The translations under genes and the position numbers were made by a program. A model generated the notes under the pieces. The model worked only from the letters and a program-made list of their open reading frames with translations. It searched no databases and had not been told where the DNA came from. A stretch of DNA of 8,684 nucleotides, taken from NCBI GenBank assembly GCA_002771395.1, contig PCSS01000149.1, forward strand, positions 1 through 8,684, given 5' to 3'. Below are positions 1-7,012 of the stretch, piece after piece; the first letter of the stretch is position 1; each line of letters begins with the position of its first letter. Source of the DNA: Bacteroidetes bacterium CG23_combo_of_CG06-09_8_20_14_all_32_9 (GTDB lineage Bacteria > Bacteroidota > Bacteroidia > Bacteroidales > GWA2-32-17).

Positions 1-13
1 AAGGGGTTCGCTT

Positions 14-48
14 TATTCCCTATTTCCTTATACCATATACCATATTCC
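14..48. repeat. Degenerate heptamer tandem array (about 5 units)
   Basis: Five consecutive 7-base units can be read without a gap: TATTCCC, TATTTCC, TTATACC, ATATACC and ATATTCC. The period is exact but the unit drifts. No gene overlaps it. It is one of four period-7 arrays in non-coding parts of this window (see also 3565-3585, 3654-3681 and 5278-5361). Function is unknown. Confidence 0.6.
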
Positions 49-172
49 TTAAAATGAAAAAGATTGATATTACAGACAAACACTAAATTATATGTGATAT
101 ACAAAAACATGTTGTTAAATATAAAATTAGAAACATACAGAATATCAATAAAATAGAATTTATTAAAAATTT

Positions 173-180
173 TATATTTG
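173..180 (+). promoter_or_regulatory. Candidate Bacteroidota -7 element (TATATTTG)
   Basis: TATATTTG matches the TAnnTTTG -7 consensus of the primary sigma factor in Bacteroidota exactly. No clear TTTG -33 box lies about 19 nt upstream. No supportable ORF starts within the next 350 nt, so it would drive either a long leader for the gene at 546 or a small untranslated RNA. In AT-rich DNA such matches also arise by chance. Confidence 0.3.
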
Positions 181-225
181 CACTGTAATTTAATCAAATA
201 TTAATTCAGGAATTTGGTCCAAAAA

Positions 226-270
226 GTTTATCCTGTGAGATTTATTTCTTTCTAACAGGGTGAGATAAAC
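226..270 (+). other. Possible bulged stem-loop in the gene-free left region
   Basis: GTTTAT at 226-231 pairs with ATAAAC at 265-270, and CCTGT at 232-236 pairs with ACAGG at 255-259. This leaves a 5-nt bulge (260-264) and an 18-nt loop. It sits downstream of the -7-like element at 173-180. I do not recognise it as a known riboswitch or RNA family, and it may be chance. Confidence 0.25.
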
Positions 271-336
271 CCCTAATTTAAAATATGAAATGAGGAAAAA
301 TTAAACAAAGGAAAGAAACAAAAACCGCCAAAATCA

Positions 337-368
337 GGGAAATAGCATAGTTTCCCGCTTTGTTTTCA
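337..368 (+). terminator. Weak terminator-like hairpin
   Basis: GGGAAA at 337-342 and TTTCCC at 351-356 form a perfect 6-bp stem with an 8-nt loop. A pyrimidine-rich tail follows (GCTTTGTTTTCATT). The purine-rich stretch before it can pair partly with this tail, lengthening the stem imperfectly. It could end a short transcript begun near 187. The remainder of 1-545, apart from listed items, shows nothing I can identify. Confidence 0.25.
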
Positions 369-416
369 TTATTGGATTTCTGCCTTTTATTAATTTACAG
401 TTTTAAAATATTTTTC

Positions 417-424
417 TACCTTTG
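417..424 (+). promoter_or_regulatory. Candidate -7 element for the TPR-like gene (TACCTTTG)
   Basis: TACCTTTG matches TAnnTTTG exactly. Only a weak TTTAC lies near the expected -33 position (394-398). Transcription would begin near 431 and give a leader of about 115 nt before the GTG at 546. It is the closest promoter-like site upstream of that gene on the plus strand. Confidence 0.35.
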
Positions 425-531
425 CTGTAATTTTTGGTGAAATTGGGGATAAAATCCTGATATGTTATAACCAATTAGTATTCATCATAAGAACCATAAA
501 CATAATCTTTTTAAACACAAAATAATCTAAT

Positions 532-549
532 ATGAAGAAGATATTGTGA
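532..549 (+). other. Micro-ORF MKKIL overlapping the GTG start
   Basis: ATG-AAG-AAG-ATA-TTG-TGA runs at 532-549, and its last four bases (GTGA) overlap the GTG start codon of the downstream gene at 546. It could couple translation, be a leftover of a frameshifted 5' end, or be chance. It is too short to judge alone. Confidence 0.25.
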
Positions 550-1316
550 ATCAAGAAGAAAAATGTAAAGAAGCGACCTATAATGCATGGGACAAAGCAA
601 AAAATGTTGAAGATAGAATTAAGAGATTAGAAAAAGTAGTTTCAGAATACCCAAAGTATATTATACCACTTGCAGATATTGCCCGTTCCTATCTTGATAT
701 TGATATTGATAAAGCCATCAAGACATATCAAAAAATTATTGACCTAAAAGACACATTTAAGGATATCTGGGAGAATGAACTTGGCAAAGCTTATTTATTT
801 ACGAATAACATTAAGAAAGCTATTGAAAACTTTAAAAAATTTGACACTCATGGTATTGATTATCGTAACGGACTGTTTATAGCATTTGCATATCTTAAAA
901 AAGGCGATAGAAAGAGATTTGAACAACAATTTGATAAATGGGTATCAGAAGATATAGAAAAATCTTTTGACGAGTACAATTACAGGGACTACATCAATGC
1001 GTTATTTAATAAGAACGAAACGGAATTTATCGAAAATATATGGAACAAATATTATGAGAAATATTCTAACATGGAGCCATATAAACTATACTGTGAACTT
1101 TATAAACAACATTATGTTGTATCAAAAATTGACGATGAGGACGAATTGGATGATGAGGACGATGTACCGCCGAAATTAAGCAGAGCCAAATTTGAAGAGT
1201 TAAAGATAGAATATTTATATTTAGTCCGAAAGACAATGTTTGGAGATGCAGACGATACAGACTATGATAGATTCTTTGAATTACAAAACTTGTTATTTGC
1301 AGATGTTATTTTTTAG
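546..1316 (+). CDS. Acidic TPR-like protein of unknown function
   Basis: This 256-residue protein has no signal peptide or membrane segment, so it is probably cytoplasmic. Residues 24-100 form two or three amphipathic helix pairs of TPR type, with motifs such as PLADIARSYL, DIDKAIKTYQKII and NELGKAYLFTNNIKKAIENF. A very acidic linker follows at about 196-206 (DDEDELDDEDD), then a helical C-terminal segment (211-256) rich in Asp and aromatic residues. The chosen start is GTG. The frame is open only back to the TAA at 528-530 and has no in-frame ATG before it. A six-codon micro-ORF beginning at the ATG at 532 overlaps the start. The gene stands alone, converges on the minus-strand operon and is followed by a structured GC-rich island. 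TPR-like repeats usually bind proteins; the partner and role here cannot be inferred. That it is a gene is fairly sure; the fold is inferred. Confidence 0.75.
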   Translation: MNQEEKCKEATYNAWDKAKNVEDRIKRLEKVVSEYPKYIIPLADIARSYLDIDIDKAIKTYQKIIDLKDTFKDIWENELGKAYLFTNNIKKAIENFKKFDTHGIDYRNGLFIAFAYLKKGDRKRFEQQFDKWVSEDIEKSFDEYNYRDYINALFNKNETEFIENIWNKYYEKYSNMEPYKLYCELYKQHYVVSKIDDEDELDDEDDVPPKLSRAKFEELKIEYLYLVRKTMFGDADDTDYDRFFELQNLLFADVIF

Positions 1317-1352
1317 ATAAATATGATATTCCTTCGGAATAGTATCTGGGGG

Positions 1353-1430
1353 ATGCGAACTGCGTTAACACGGTGTATGCGGTTCGGGCTCACCCAAATG
1401 GCTCCCTGCTGTCGCAACTTCGCATACACC
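1353..1430. repeat. GC-rich inverted-repeat island, attC-like in shape
   Basis: GGTGTATGCG at 1372-1381 is perfectly inverted at 1421-1430 (CGCATACACC). Immediately inside, GTTCG/CGCAAC (1382-1386 with 1413-1418) extends the stem with one bulged base plus an unpaired TT at 1419-1420. A competing pair is ATGCGAA at 1353-1359 with TTCGCAT at 1419-1425. Bases 1351-1430 contain 46 G or C of 80, far above the flanks. GTTAAC lies just outside the left arm. A hairpin with extrahelical bases beside a GTTA motif recalls integron attC sites, but a matched R''/R' pair is not visible. It could equally be another folded intergenic repeat family. Confidence 0.5.
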
Positions 1431-1494
1431 TGAACTTTATTGAGGGTAAGATAATTGACAGCAAAAAAATGATTCGTAAGAAATAAAAGAATAT

Positions 1495-1552
1495 TAAAAG
1501 CCTGTTCAATATTTATAAAAAGGCTTTTATTTATTTTTGTTTGAATTTTTTT
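1495..1552. terminator. Probable bidirectional intrinsic terminator
   Basis: TAAAAGCCT at 1495-1503 and AGGCTTTTA at 1521-1529 form a perfect 9-bp stem around a 17-nt loop. On the plus strand a T-rich tract follows (1526-1552). On the minus strand the stem leads into TTTTAATATTCTTTTATTTC. It lies 178 nt after the TPR-like gene stop and 102 nt after the LtaS-like gene stop, exactly between two convergent transcription units, so it can serve both. The rest of 1431-1631 shows no gene. Confidence 0.65.
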
Positions 1553-1631
1553 ATATTTACTAACGGTTATACCACAAACAAGCAAAGGCAGTGTGGGTGT
1601 AAAAAAGATGGTGGTAATAAAATAATAATTT

Positions 1632-3491
1632 TCAATACTCCAAATATTCCTTAAACAACATTTCTACATAAGATTTTCCGTTGTGGTTAACCTTTGCACT
1701 ATCAGTTGCAGAGGTGTATTTTACTTCATAATAAATATTCTGACTTTGGTCAAACACAAAATAATTATCAGTTTCAACCCAACCAAGTCCGCCGTCGAAA
1801 GCATAATACGAAAATGGTTTTGAGTAAGGATTAAAAAGATTTTTGCTCCATCGGTATTTCTCATGCTTTAAGCCAAGCTGAGCAAGTAAAGTTGCAGATA
1901 AATCGGTTTGCGAGCATGGCATTTCAAACTTTTTTCCTCTAAATTCAGGTTTAATCACGTTACCAAATAACAACATAGGAATGTGCCTGTATTCGGGCGA
2001 ATAAATCATCCAATTGCGGGGTGAGTTGTGACTGTGGTCGGCAACAAGTATAAATAGTGTGTTGTTATACCATTTTTGCGTTTTAGCTTTTCTGAAGAAA
2101 TCGCCAAGACAACTATCAGTGTAATATGCAGAATTAATAAAATTACGAGCATCGCCACCCCAATGGAAAATTTCGGGAAATGGCTGGTCGTAAGGATTAT
2201 GGCTCGAAAGTGTAAAAGCAACAGCAAAAAATGGCAACGGATATTTATTAATTCTGCCAAGCCAGGTTTGAAGCATATACTGGTCGTGCACCCCTAACCT
2301 GCCTTGCGGAATATAAGACGGAAAATCTTTACCTTCAAAAATATCATCAAACTTATTGTAATAAATTAATCCTTTTATATTTCCGTAACTTAATTGTCCG
2401 CCATATATAAACGAAGTATGATAACCCTGTTGTTGTAAATCGTGTGCTATGCAAGGTAATTTAACATATTTGTCAAGTTGATTTACAATAATAACATAAG
2501 ACAATGTTGGGCTTCCTGACAAAACTGCCGGAATCCCTTGGTCGCTAAGCGAACCGCTACTATAAGTTCTTGTAAAAAGTACCCCGTCTGAAATCATTTT
2601 TTCAAAATTCGGTGAAATACTGTCGTAGCCGCCAAGCGAATGAATTAAATCTGCCGACCAGCTTTCTAACAAAATTAAAACAACATTCGGCTTTTGAGTA
2701 GTTAAAATTAGTTGAGTGGTATCTTTTTCAACAGAATAAAGAGAATCAACAGTTGTTTTAGCATCTTCAAGGTCATAAAATACAAATGGGTTGGTATTTT
2801 TGTATCGCATATTTTTTATAACACTTGCCGTAACATTCCATTGTGAATTTACCGCTGTTAGATTTATAAAATTATTTTTCGAGAAGTAAACATCGGTCTG
2901 ATGAAGCGGAATGGGATGTAAACCGCCTCTAATGCCCAATATAATTAAAAATGGAACAGTAATAAGAAAAAGAAATGAAACAATAAAATTTCGTTTAACC
3001 AGAATAAATCTTACGTGAACAAACTTGCGATATAAATAAATTACTAATGCGGTGATTCCAAAAATTGCGACAAATCCGAATACCAGTTCGCTCCATTTGG
3101 CTGTATGAAAAACCTCTGAAGGCTGACTTAAATACGAAATTGCTTTAAAATTCATTTTTACATGCCACTCACGATAAAGCGGAAGTTCACCAATTGAAAT
3201 AATTACCGAAGTAAAAATTAATAAATAAGAATACCATAAATTAATGATATAAAAGCCCCTCCATCTAATTAAAGATTCTATCAAAAGAACTATAAACGGG
3301 AACCCCAATATATAACAAGATGCAGAAATATCAATATAAACACTATACCAAAAAACTTTTAGTACTTCAATAAAATTTGTATTAAGAACTTCATTAAAAT
3401 TGTAAAAAAGAAAAATCAACCGCAATAACTGAAAAAACAATATCCAAAAAAGAAATTGTTTCAGAAAAATAAAAGGTATTCGTTTAGCCAT
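1632..3491 (-). CDS. LtaS-like sulfatase-fold membrane enzyme
   Basis: This 619-residue protein has the LtaS/OpgB layout. Five membrane segments lie at about 8-30, 46-72, 80-100, 135-154 and 168-187, followed by a long linker and a periplasmic sulfatase/alkaline-phosphatase-type domain from about 268. Expected active-site residues are visible: Glu276 in LLESWSAD, Asp485-His486 in LVADHSH as metal ligands, and His431 in SSHNPYD. The nucleophile position of the family, normally Thr, appears to be Ser316 in SGSLSDQG. Characterised relatives transfer phosphoglycerol from phosphatidylglycerol to lipoteichoic acid or to periplasmic glucans. Gram-negative Bacteroidota lack lipoteichoic acid, so the acceptor here is unknown. 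The ATG at 3491 starts just before the first membrane helix. It is last in the minus-strand series, 191 nt after xseB. The fold is sure; the substrate is not. Confidence 0.88.
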   Translation of the reverse strand: MAKRIPFIFLKQFLFWILFFQLLRLIFLFYNFNEVLNTNFIEVLKVFWYSVYIDISASCYILGFPFIVLLIESLIRWRGFYIINLWYSYLLIFTSVIISIGELPLYREWHVKMNFKAISYLSQPSEVFHTAKWSELVFGFVAIFGITALVIYLYRKFVHVRFILVKRNFIVSFLFLITVPFLIILGIRGGLHPIPLHQTDVYFSKNNFINLTAVNSQWNVTASVIKNMRYKNTNPFVFYDLEDAKTTVDSLYSVEKDTTQLILTTQKPNVVLILLESWSADLIHSLGGYDSISPNFEKMISDGVLFTRTYSSGSLSDQGIPAVLSGSPTLSYVIIVNQLDKYVKLPCIAHDLQQQGYHTSFIYGGQLSYGNIKGLIYYNKFDDIFEGKDFPSYIPQGRLGVHDQYMLQTWLGRINKYPLPFFAVAFTLSSHNPYDQPFPEIFHWGGDARNFINSAYYTDSCLGDFFRKAKTQKWYNNTLFILVADHSHNSPRNWMIYSPEYRHIPMLLFGNVIKPEFRGKKFEMPCSQTDLSATLLAQLGLKHEKYRWSKNLFNPYSKPFSYYAFDGGLGWVETDNYFVFDQSQNIYYEVKYTSATDSAKVNHNGKSYVEMLFKEYLEY

Positions 3492-3564
3492 TTTTAAAAC
3501 TTATACTGTTTGCGAGATATACTAAAAACGGAATACATTTATATATTTTGATTGTTGAAAAATT

Positions 3565-3585
3565 TGAAATCTGAAATCTGAAATT
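3565..3585. repeat. Three-copy heptamer repeat (TGAAATC)
   Basis: TGAAATC occurs at 3565-3571 and 3572-3578, then TGAAATT at 3579-3585. It lies in the 191-nt gap between xseB and the LtaS-like gene. No exact TAnnTTTG promoter is seen on the minus strand in this gap. Confidence 0.6.
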
Positions 3586-3653
3586 GGAAAAAATGTACGG
3601 TTTTATCCCATTTGTAGTATAATTCCCATAATTCGTAATTATTTGAAAAATCC

Positions 3654-3681
3654 TAAATCTTAAATCATTAATCTTAAATTT
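3654..3681. repeat. Four-copy degenerate heptamer repeat (TAAATCT)
   Basis: Units TAAATCT, TAAATCA, TTAATCT and TAAATTT follow one another without a gap, ending just beyond the xseB stop codon. The unit differs from the neighbouring array at 3565-3585 but the period is the same. Confidence 0.55.
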
Positions 3682-3682
3682 C

Positions 3683-3889
3683 TTATTCCTTCTCACCTAT
3701 CTCTTTCATAATCTTGTTTATTTCGGCTTCACTGCTATAAAGTTTTTCTTTGCAAAAAGTCAGCAATTCGGCTGCACGTTTTACCTGCTGGGCAAGATTA
3801 TCAATCTCAATTTCTTCGTTCTCGATAAGCGAAACAATTTTCTCGAGTTCAGCAAATGCTTTGTTATAAGTTAATTCCTGTTTTGCCAT
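3683..3889 (-). CDS. xseB: Exodeoxyribonuclease VII small subunit
   Basis: This 68-residue protein has the usual size and shape of XseB: two helices forming a hairpin, with the family signature near the N-terminus (LTYNKAFAELEKIVSLIE) and the conserved Leu-rich second half (AAELLTFCKEKL). XseB binds several-fold to the XseA subunit to form exonuclease VII, which degrades single-stranded DNA from both ends to short oligonucleotides and acts in the cytoplasm in repair. It begins 6 nt after the xseA stop codon in the same direction, so the two are almost certainly co-transcribed. The start is the only sensible ATG. Identification is confident from sequence and context together. Confidence 0.95.
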   Translation of the reverse strand: MAKQELTYNKAFAELEKIVSLIENEEIEIDNLAQQVKRAAELLTFCKEKLYSSEAEINKIMKEIGEKE

Positions 3890-3895
3890 AAGATT

Positions 3896-5266
3896 TTATT
3901 TTTTTACAATACTTAAAATTTTTCCGTTTACAAGTTTAGTTTCAATCTGGTCGCCGTTGGTTACTTCAAAAATGTTTTTTATTGTTTTTCCATTAAAAGT
4001 TGTTATTGAAAATCCTTTCTTTATAATAGTTTCGGGTTTACATTGAAAAACAATTCTTTGGTCAGATAATATCTTCATATTTTGGTTGTGAAGCATTGAT
4101 TTTACAAATACTACAAGTTTATTGTTATCAACTTTTATTTTATTATTTTGATTTTTGAAAACATCGTGCCATGAATATCTTAATCTACTCTCAATTTCGG
4201 TAAGAACAGCACTATTTGCAGATATTTTTTTTGAACTCCCGGTGGTAAAACGGTAACCGGCTCTAATAAGATTTTCTTTTTTCTGCTGAACAATGTTTTT
4301 TGCAAAAAAAGTTAGCTGTTCAGAAACTATTTCAATATTATGTTTCCCATTATCAATAAGGTTTTTAGCCTTGTCAACAATGGTTTCTGACATTGTTTCA
4401 ATTTCTGAAGCGAAACCCGAAACTTTATCAATTAAAAATGTTGCGGCGGCAGTTGGCGTTTTTACGCGTGTATTAGCAACCATATCAACTACGCTTTGGT
4501 CGCGTTCGTGTCCTATTCCGGCAATTACAGGCAAGGGAAACTGACAAATATTAGATGCCAGTTCGTAGCTGTCGAAACAGCTTAATTCGGCACGACTACC
4601 TCCCCCACGGATAATAACAACAACATCAAAATTTTCGACATAACGAAAAATTTTGTCAATAGCATTTAATATTGAGATTTCTGCATCTTCACCTTGCATA
4701 TACGCCTGAAATAAACAAGGGTAAAACACAAAACCATATTCATTATTTTTGAGTTGCGAAATAAAATCGCCGTATCCTGCCGCAGTTTCCGAAGAAATTA
4801 CCGCTATACGCTGAGGAACTACAGGCATTTCGAGTTGGCGGTTCATATCAAAAATACCATCGGCAACAAGCTGCTGAATTGTAAGTGTCCGCTTTTGCTC
4901 CATATCGCCTAAAGTGTAAGCCGGGTCAATATCGTGAACAGTTAAGCTATATCCATATAACTCGTGAAATTCTACAGAAACATTTACAAGAATTTTCATA
5001 CCCTGAGCCAAACTGCTGTTTGTTGAAGTTTCAAAATAAGGTTTTATCAGACGATAGGTGTTTGCCCAGATATTAGCTCTTGCCTTTGCCAAAAGACTAT
5101 CCGAAGAATCATCCTTCTGAATAAACTCAAGATAACAATGTCCCGAAATATTTTGACGTATTTCACTTATTTCGGCAACAAGCCAATAAGTTTTGGTTAA
5201 ATTTTCTTTTAACACCTCTTTAACAAGGTTGTTAAGTTCTAATAAAGAAATATATTCGTGAGTCAT
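3896..5266 (-). CDS. xseA: Exodeoxyribonuclease VII large subunit
   Basis: This is the 456-residue catalytic subunit of exonuclease VII, near the usual length. The N-terminal 115 residues form the OB-fold DNA-binding domain. The catalytic domain follows, with the family's IIRGGGSRAEL (218-228) and GIGHERD...D.VANTRVKTPTAAA (250-275). Residues 285-400 are mostly helical and fit the long coiled coil that carries XseB. The C-terminal segment has the expected KKGFSI...G block (416-426). It partners with the adjacent xseB. The 111-nt gap upstream carries a heptamer array rather than a recognisable promoter, so transcription may come from the protease gene upstream. No missing key residues are apparent. 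Confidence 0.97.
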   Translation of the reverse strand: MTHEYISLLELNNLVKEVLKENLTKTYWLVAEISEIRQNISGHCYLEFIQKDDSSDSLLAKARANIWANTYRLIKPYFETSTNSSLAQGMKILVNVSVEFHELYGYSLTVHDIDPAYTLGDMEQKRTLTIQQLVADGIFDMNRQLEMPVVPQRIAVISSETAAGYGDFISQLKNNEYGFVFYPCLFQAYMQGEDAEISILNAIDKIFRYVENFDVVVIIRGGGSRAELSCFDSYELASNICQFPLPVIAGIGHERDQSVVDMVANTRVKTPTAAATFLIDKVSGFASEIETMSETIVDKAKNLIDNGKHNIEIVSEQLTFFAKNIVQQKKENLIRAGYRFTTGSSKKISANSAVLTEIESRLRYSWHDVFKNQNNKIKVDNNKLVVFVKSMLHNQNMKILSDQRIVFQCKPETIIKKGFSITTFNGKTIKNIFEVTNGDQIETKLVNGKILSIVKK

Positions 5267-5277
5267 TATTTTATTAT

Positions 5278-5361
5278 GTTCATTGTTTATCGTTCATTGT
5301 TTTATGTTAATTGCCTATTGCTTATTGCTAATTGTTTATTGTTCAATTATCATTGTTGTTT
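5278..5361. repeat. Twelve-unit degenerate heptamer array (GTTYATT)
   Basis: Twelve gap-free 7-base units run from 5278, among them GTTCATT (twice), GTTTATC, GTTAATT, GCCTATT, GCTTATT, GCTAATT, GTTTATT and TATCATT. Most units start with G and end in ATT, but few are identical. The array fills most of the gap between the protease stop and the xseA start and would lie in the mRNA ahead of xseA. Confidence 0.7.
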
Positions 5362-5377
5362 ATTTGTTATTTGAGAT

Positions 5378-7012
5378 TTAGTTTTTAACTATCAATCTTT
5401 TGTATGTATTATAATGTGTTTGAATTTTCAAAACATAAGTTCCGGAAGCAATTTCATTCAGGTTTTTAATATTTATTGTATTTACGCTGTGTTGAATTAG
5501 TTCGGAAGAAGTTTTAAGCACGGTTTTACCAACCAAATCGAGCATTTCAATAAAAATTTTATTTGAAGTATCGGTCATAAAATTTATATTAATACCTGAT
5601 GAAAAAGGAACAGGAAAAACATTTATAAGTTGTTCGTGCATTAAATCTTTAATTTGAGTATCGCTTAACAAAGCGTGAGCTACAGCAAAATCAGGAATAC
5701 CATATCCCAAAAGTGTATCTGGAGATGAATATTGCGATGCGCTTTTAATTATCGCTTCTCTTACTTGCATGTTGGTAGCGTTGGGATGAGCCTGCCACAA
5801 ACATGCAGTCATTCCGGCAATAATGGGACATGAAAATGAAGTTCCGCTGCCATTTACAATATTTCCACCGGCATCGGCAACGGCAGTTCCCCAACCCATT
5901 GAAGCGACATCGGGTTTTATGCGTCCATCAATTGATGGACCAACTGATGTAAATGGTGCAGGTTGTTCCAAACTATCTACAGCACCAACAGCAAGAATAC
6001 TATCGGCATCAGCAGGAATTCCGATGCGGTGCCAAGGTTTGTCGCCCGAATTACCAGCACTTATAACTACTATCATTCCTTTTCGCGAGGCAATATTTGC
6101 CGAACGGCTTGCCACCGAGGTATATCCGTTTAAATCATTCCATGTATGATTCATAGTCGGGTCATCAAATTCGGTGTAACCCAAACTTGAACTGATAATA
6201 TCGGCGCCAAGACTGTCGGCATATTCAGCGGCACAAACCCATGTATATTCTTCAAAAATATATTCGCCCGTAATTTCTTCGCTTTTAATCAACGAAAAAG
6301 ATGCACGTGGTGCAGTTCCTACAAGCCAACCGGGTTTTAATGCTCCAATGGTTGACAATACCGAAGTTCCGTGCGAGGCGGATTCATAAACTGTTATATC
6401 GTTTTTTCCGGTTACGAAATCGCGGGTTGAAACAATCCTATTGTTATAATAAAGGGAATCAAAAACATCAGACGTATTTGTGCCGATAAAACCTGCATCA
6501 ATTATGGCAATTAACATTCCTTCGCCTATAAAACCGAGATTATGTAATACATTTCCGTTTAACATCAAAATTTGATCTGTTCCCATGCCGTAATTGTAAT
6601 AATCGGAAAGAGTTCCCAATTCTTTTTTGTTTGATTTTGCATTTTTTGTAATAAGGGGACGTACATATTTGTATGATTGAACAAATGAAATCCCAGGTAA
6701 AGTTGTTAAAAATGTTGAATCTATTACTGTTACCAACACACCATTTAACCATTTTGAGGCATCAAAAACATCAAAACCTGTGTTTTCAATACTATCAATA
6801 TAAAATTGACTTACAGGAATATCCAAAGAATCAACCGGGATACTCTGGTGAGTGCGCCTATCAATTGCACGTTGTGATAAATATTGAACCGGATTTGAAA
6901 TGGAGTAAACCGAATTCGCTTTATTGGTAAACTGAATCCAGTAAATGCCGGGATGTTGCGAAAAACCGAGAACAACTATCAGATTAAAAACAATAAAAAG
7001 TATTTTTTTCAT
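5378..7012 (-). CDS. S8 subtilisin-like protease with T9SS sorting domain
   Basis: This 544-residue secreted protease starts with a signal peptide (about residues 1-19, MKKILFIVFNLIVVLGFSQ). Residues 20-125 are a propeptide-like region (YLSQRAIDRR...DIPVSQFYIDSI). The peptidase S8 domain spans about 145-450. The catalytic triad is visible: Asp172 in AIIDAGF, His214 in SASHGTSV and Ser392 in GSGTSFSCP, with oxyanion Asn321 in SAGNSGD. The aspartate motif reads DAG rather than the common DTG/DSG. Residues from about 463 (INVFPVPFSSG) to the end (SGTYVLKI...KRLIVKN) match the type A sorting domain that directs proteins through the type IX secretion system to the outer surface. The ATG overlaps the stop codon of the upstream lipoprotein gene as ATGA, implying translational coupling. 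Substrate is unknown. Confidence 0.94.
   Translation of the reverse strand: MKKILFIVFNLIVVLGFSQHPGIYWIQFTNKANSVYSISNPVQYLSQRAIDRRTHQSIPVDSLDIPVSQFYIDSIENTGFDVFDASKWLNGVLVTVIDSTFLTTLPGISFVQSYKYVRPLITKNAKSNKKELGTLSDYYNYGMGTDQILMLNGNVLHNLGFIGEGMLIAIIDAGFIGTNTSDVFDSLYYNNRIVSTRDFVTGKNDITVYESASHGTSVLSTIGALKPGWLVGTAPRASFSLIKSEEITGEYIFEEYTWVCAAEYADSLGADIISSSLGYTEFDDPTMNHTWNDLNGYTSVASRSANIASRKGMIVVISAGNSGDKPWHRIGIPADADSILAVGAVDSLEQPAPFTSVGPSIDGRIKPDVASMGWGTAVADAGGNIVNGSGTSFSCPIIAGMTACLWQAHPNATNMQVREAIIKSASQYSSPDTLLGYGIPDFAVAHALLSDTQIKDLMHEQLINVFPVPFSSGININFMTDTSNKIFIEMLDLVGKTVLKTSSELIQHSVNTINIKNLNEIASGTYVLKIQTHYNTYKRLIVKN

Noticed and set aside
54..86. Ten-codon reading frame MKKIDITDKH
   Set aside because: It looks like a protein start and might be the stump of a lost gene, but it is too short to support and nothing downstream continues it in any frame.
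1313..1585. Minus-strand 90-codon reading frame
   Set aside because: It crosses the GC-rich inverted repeat and the terminator hairpin. Its translation (for example PNRIHRVNAVRIP) reads as translated repeat sequence rather than a protein domain.
3628..3642. ATAATT/AATTAT inverted repeat after xseB as a terminator
   Set aside because: The stem is only A-T pairs with a three-base loop and has no T tract; a random match is likely in this base composition.
3484..3696. Minus-strand 70-codon reading frame between xseB and the LtaS-like gene
   Set aside because: It is formed by the AT-rich heptamer repeats, overlaps both neighbouring genes by a few codons in another frame, and shows no domain pattern.
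4293..4544. Plus-strand reading frames opposite xseA, the protease and the LtaS-like gene
   Set aside because: They are antisense shadows of well-identified genes and show no domain or start signal of their own.
5278..5361. CRISPR-like array
   Set aside because: The units are 7 bases with no spacers, and no cas gene is present.
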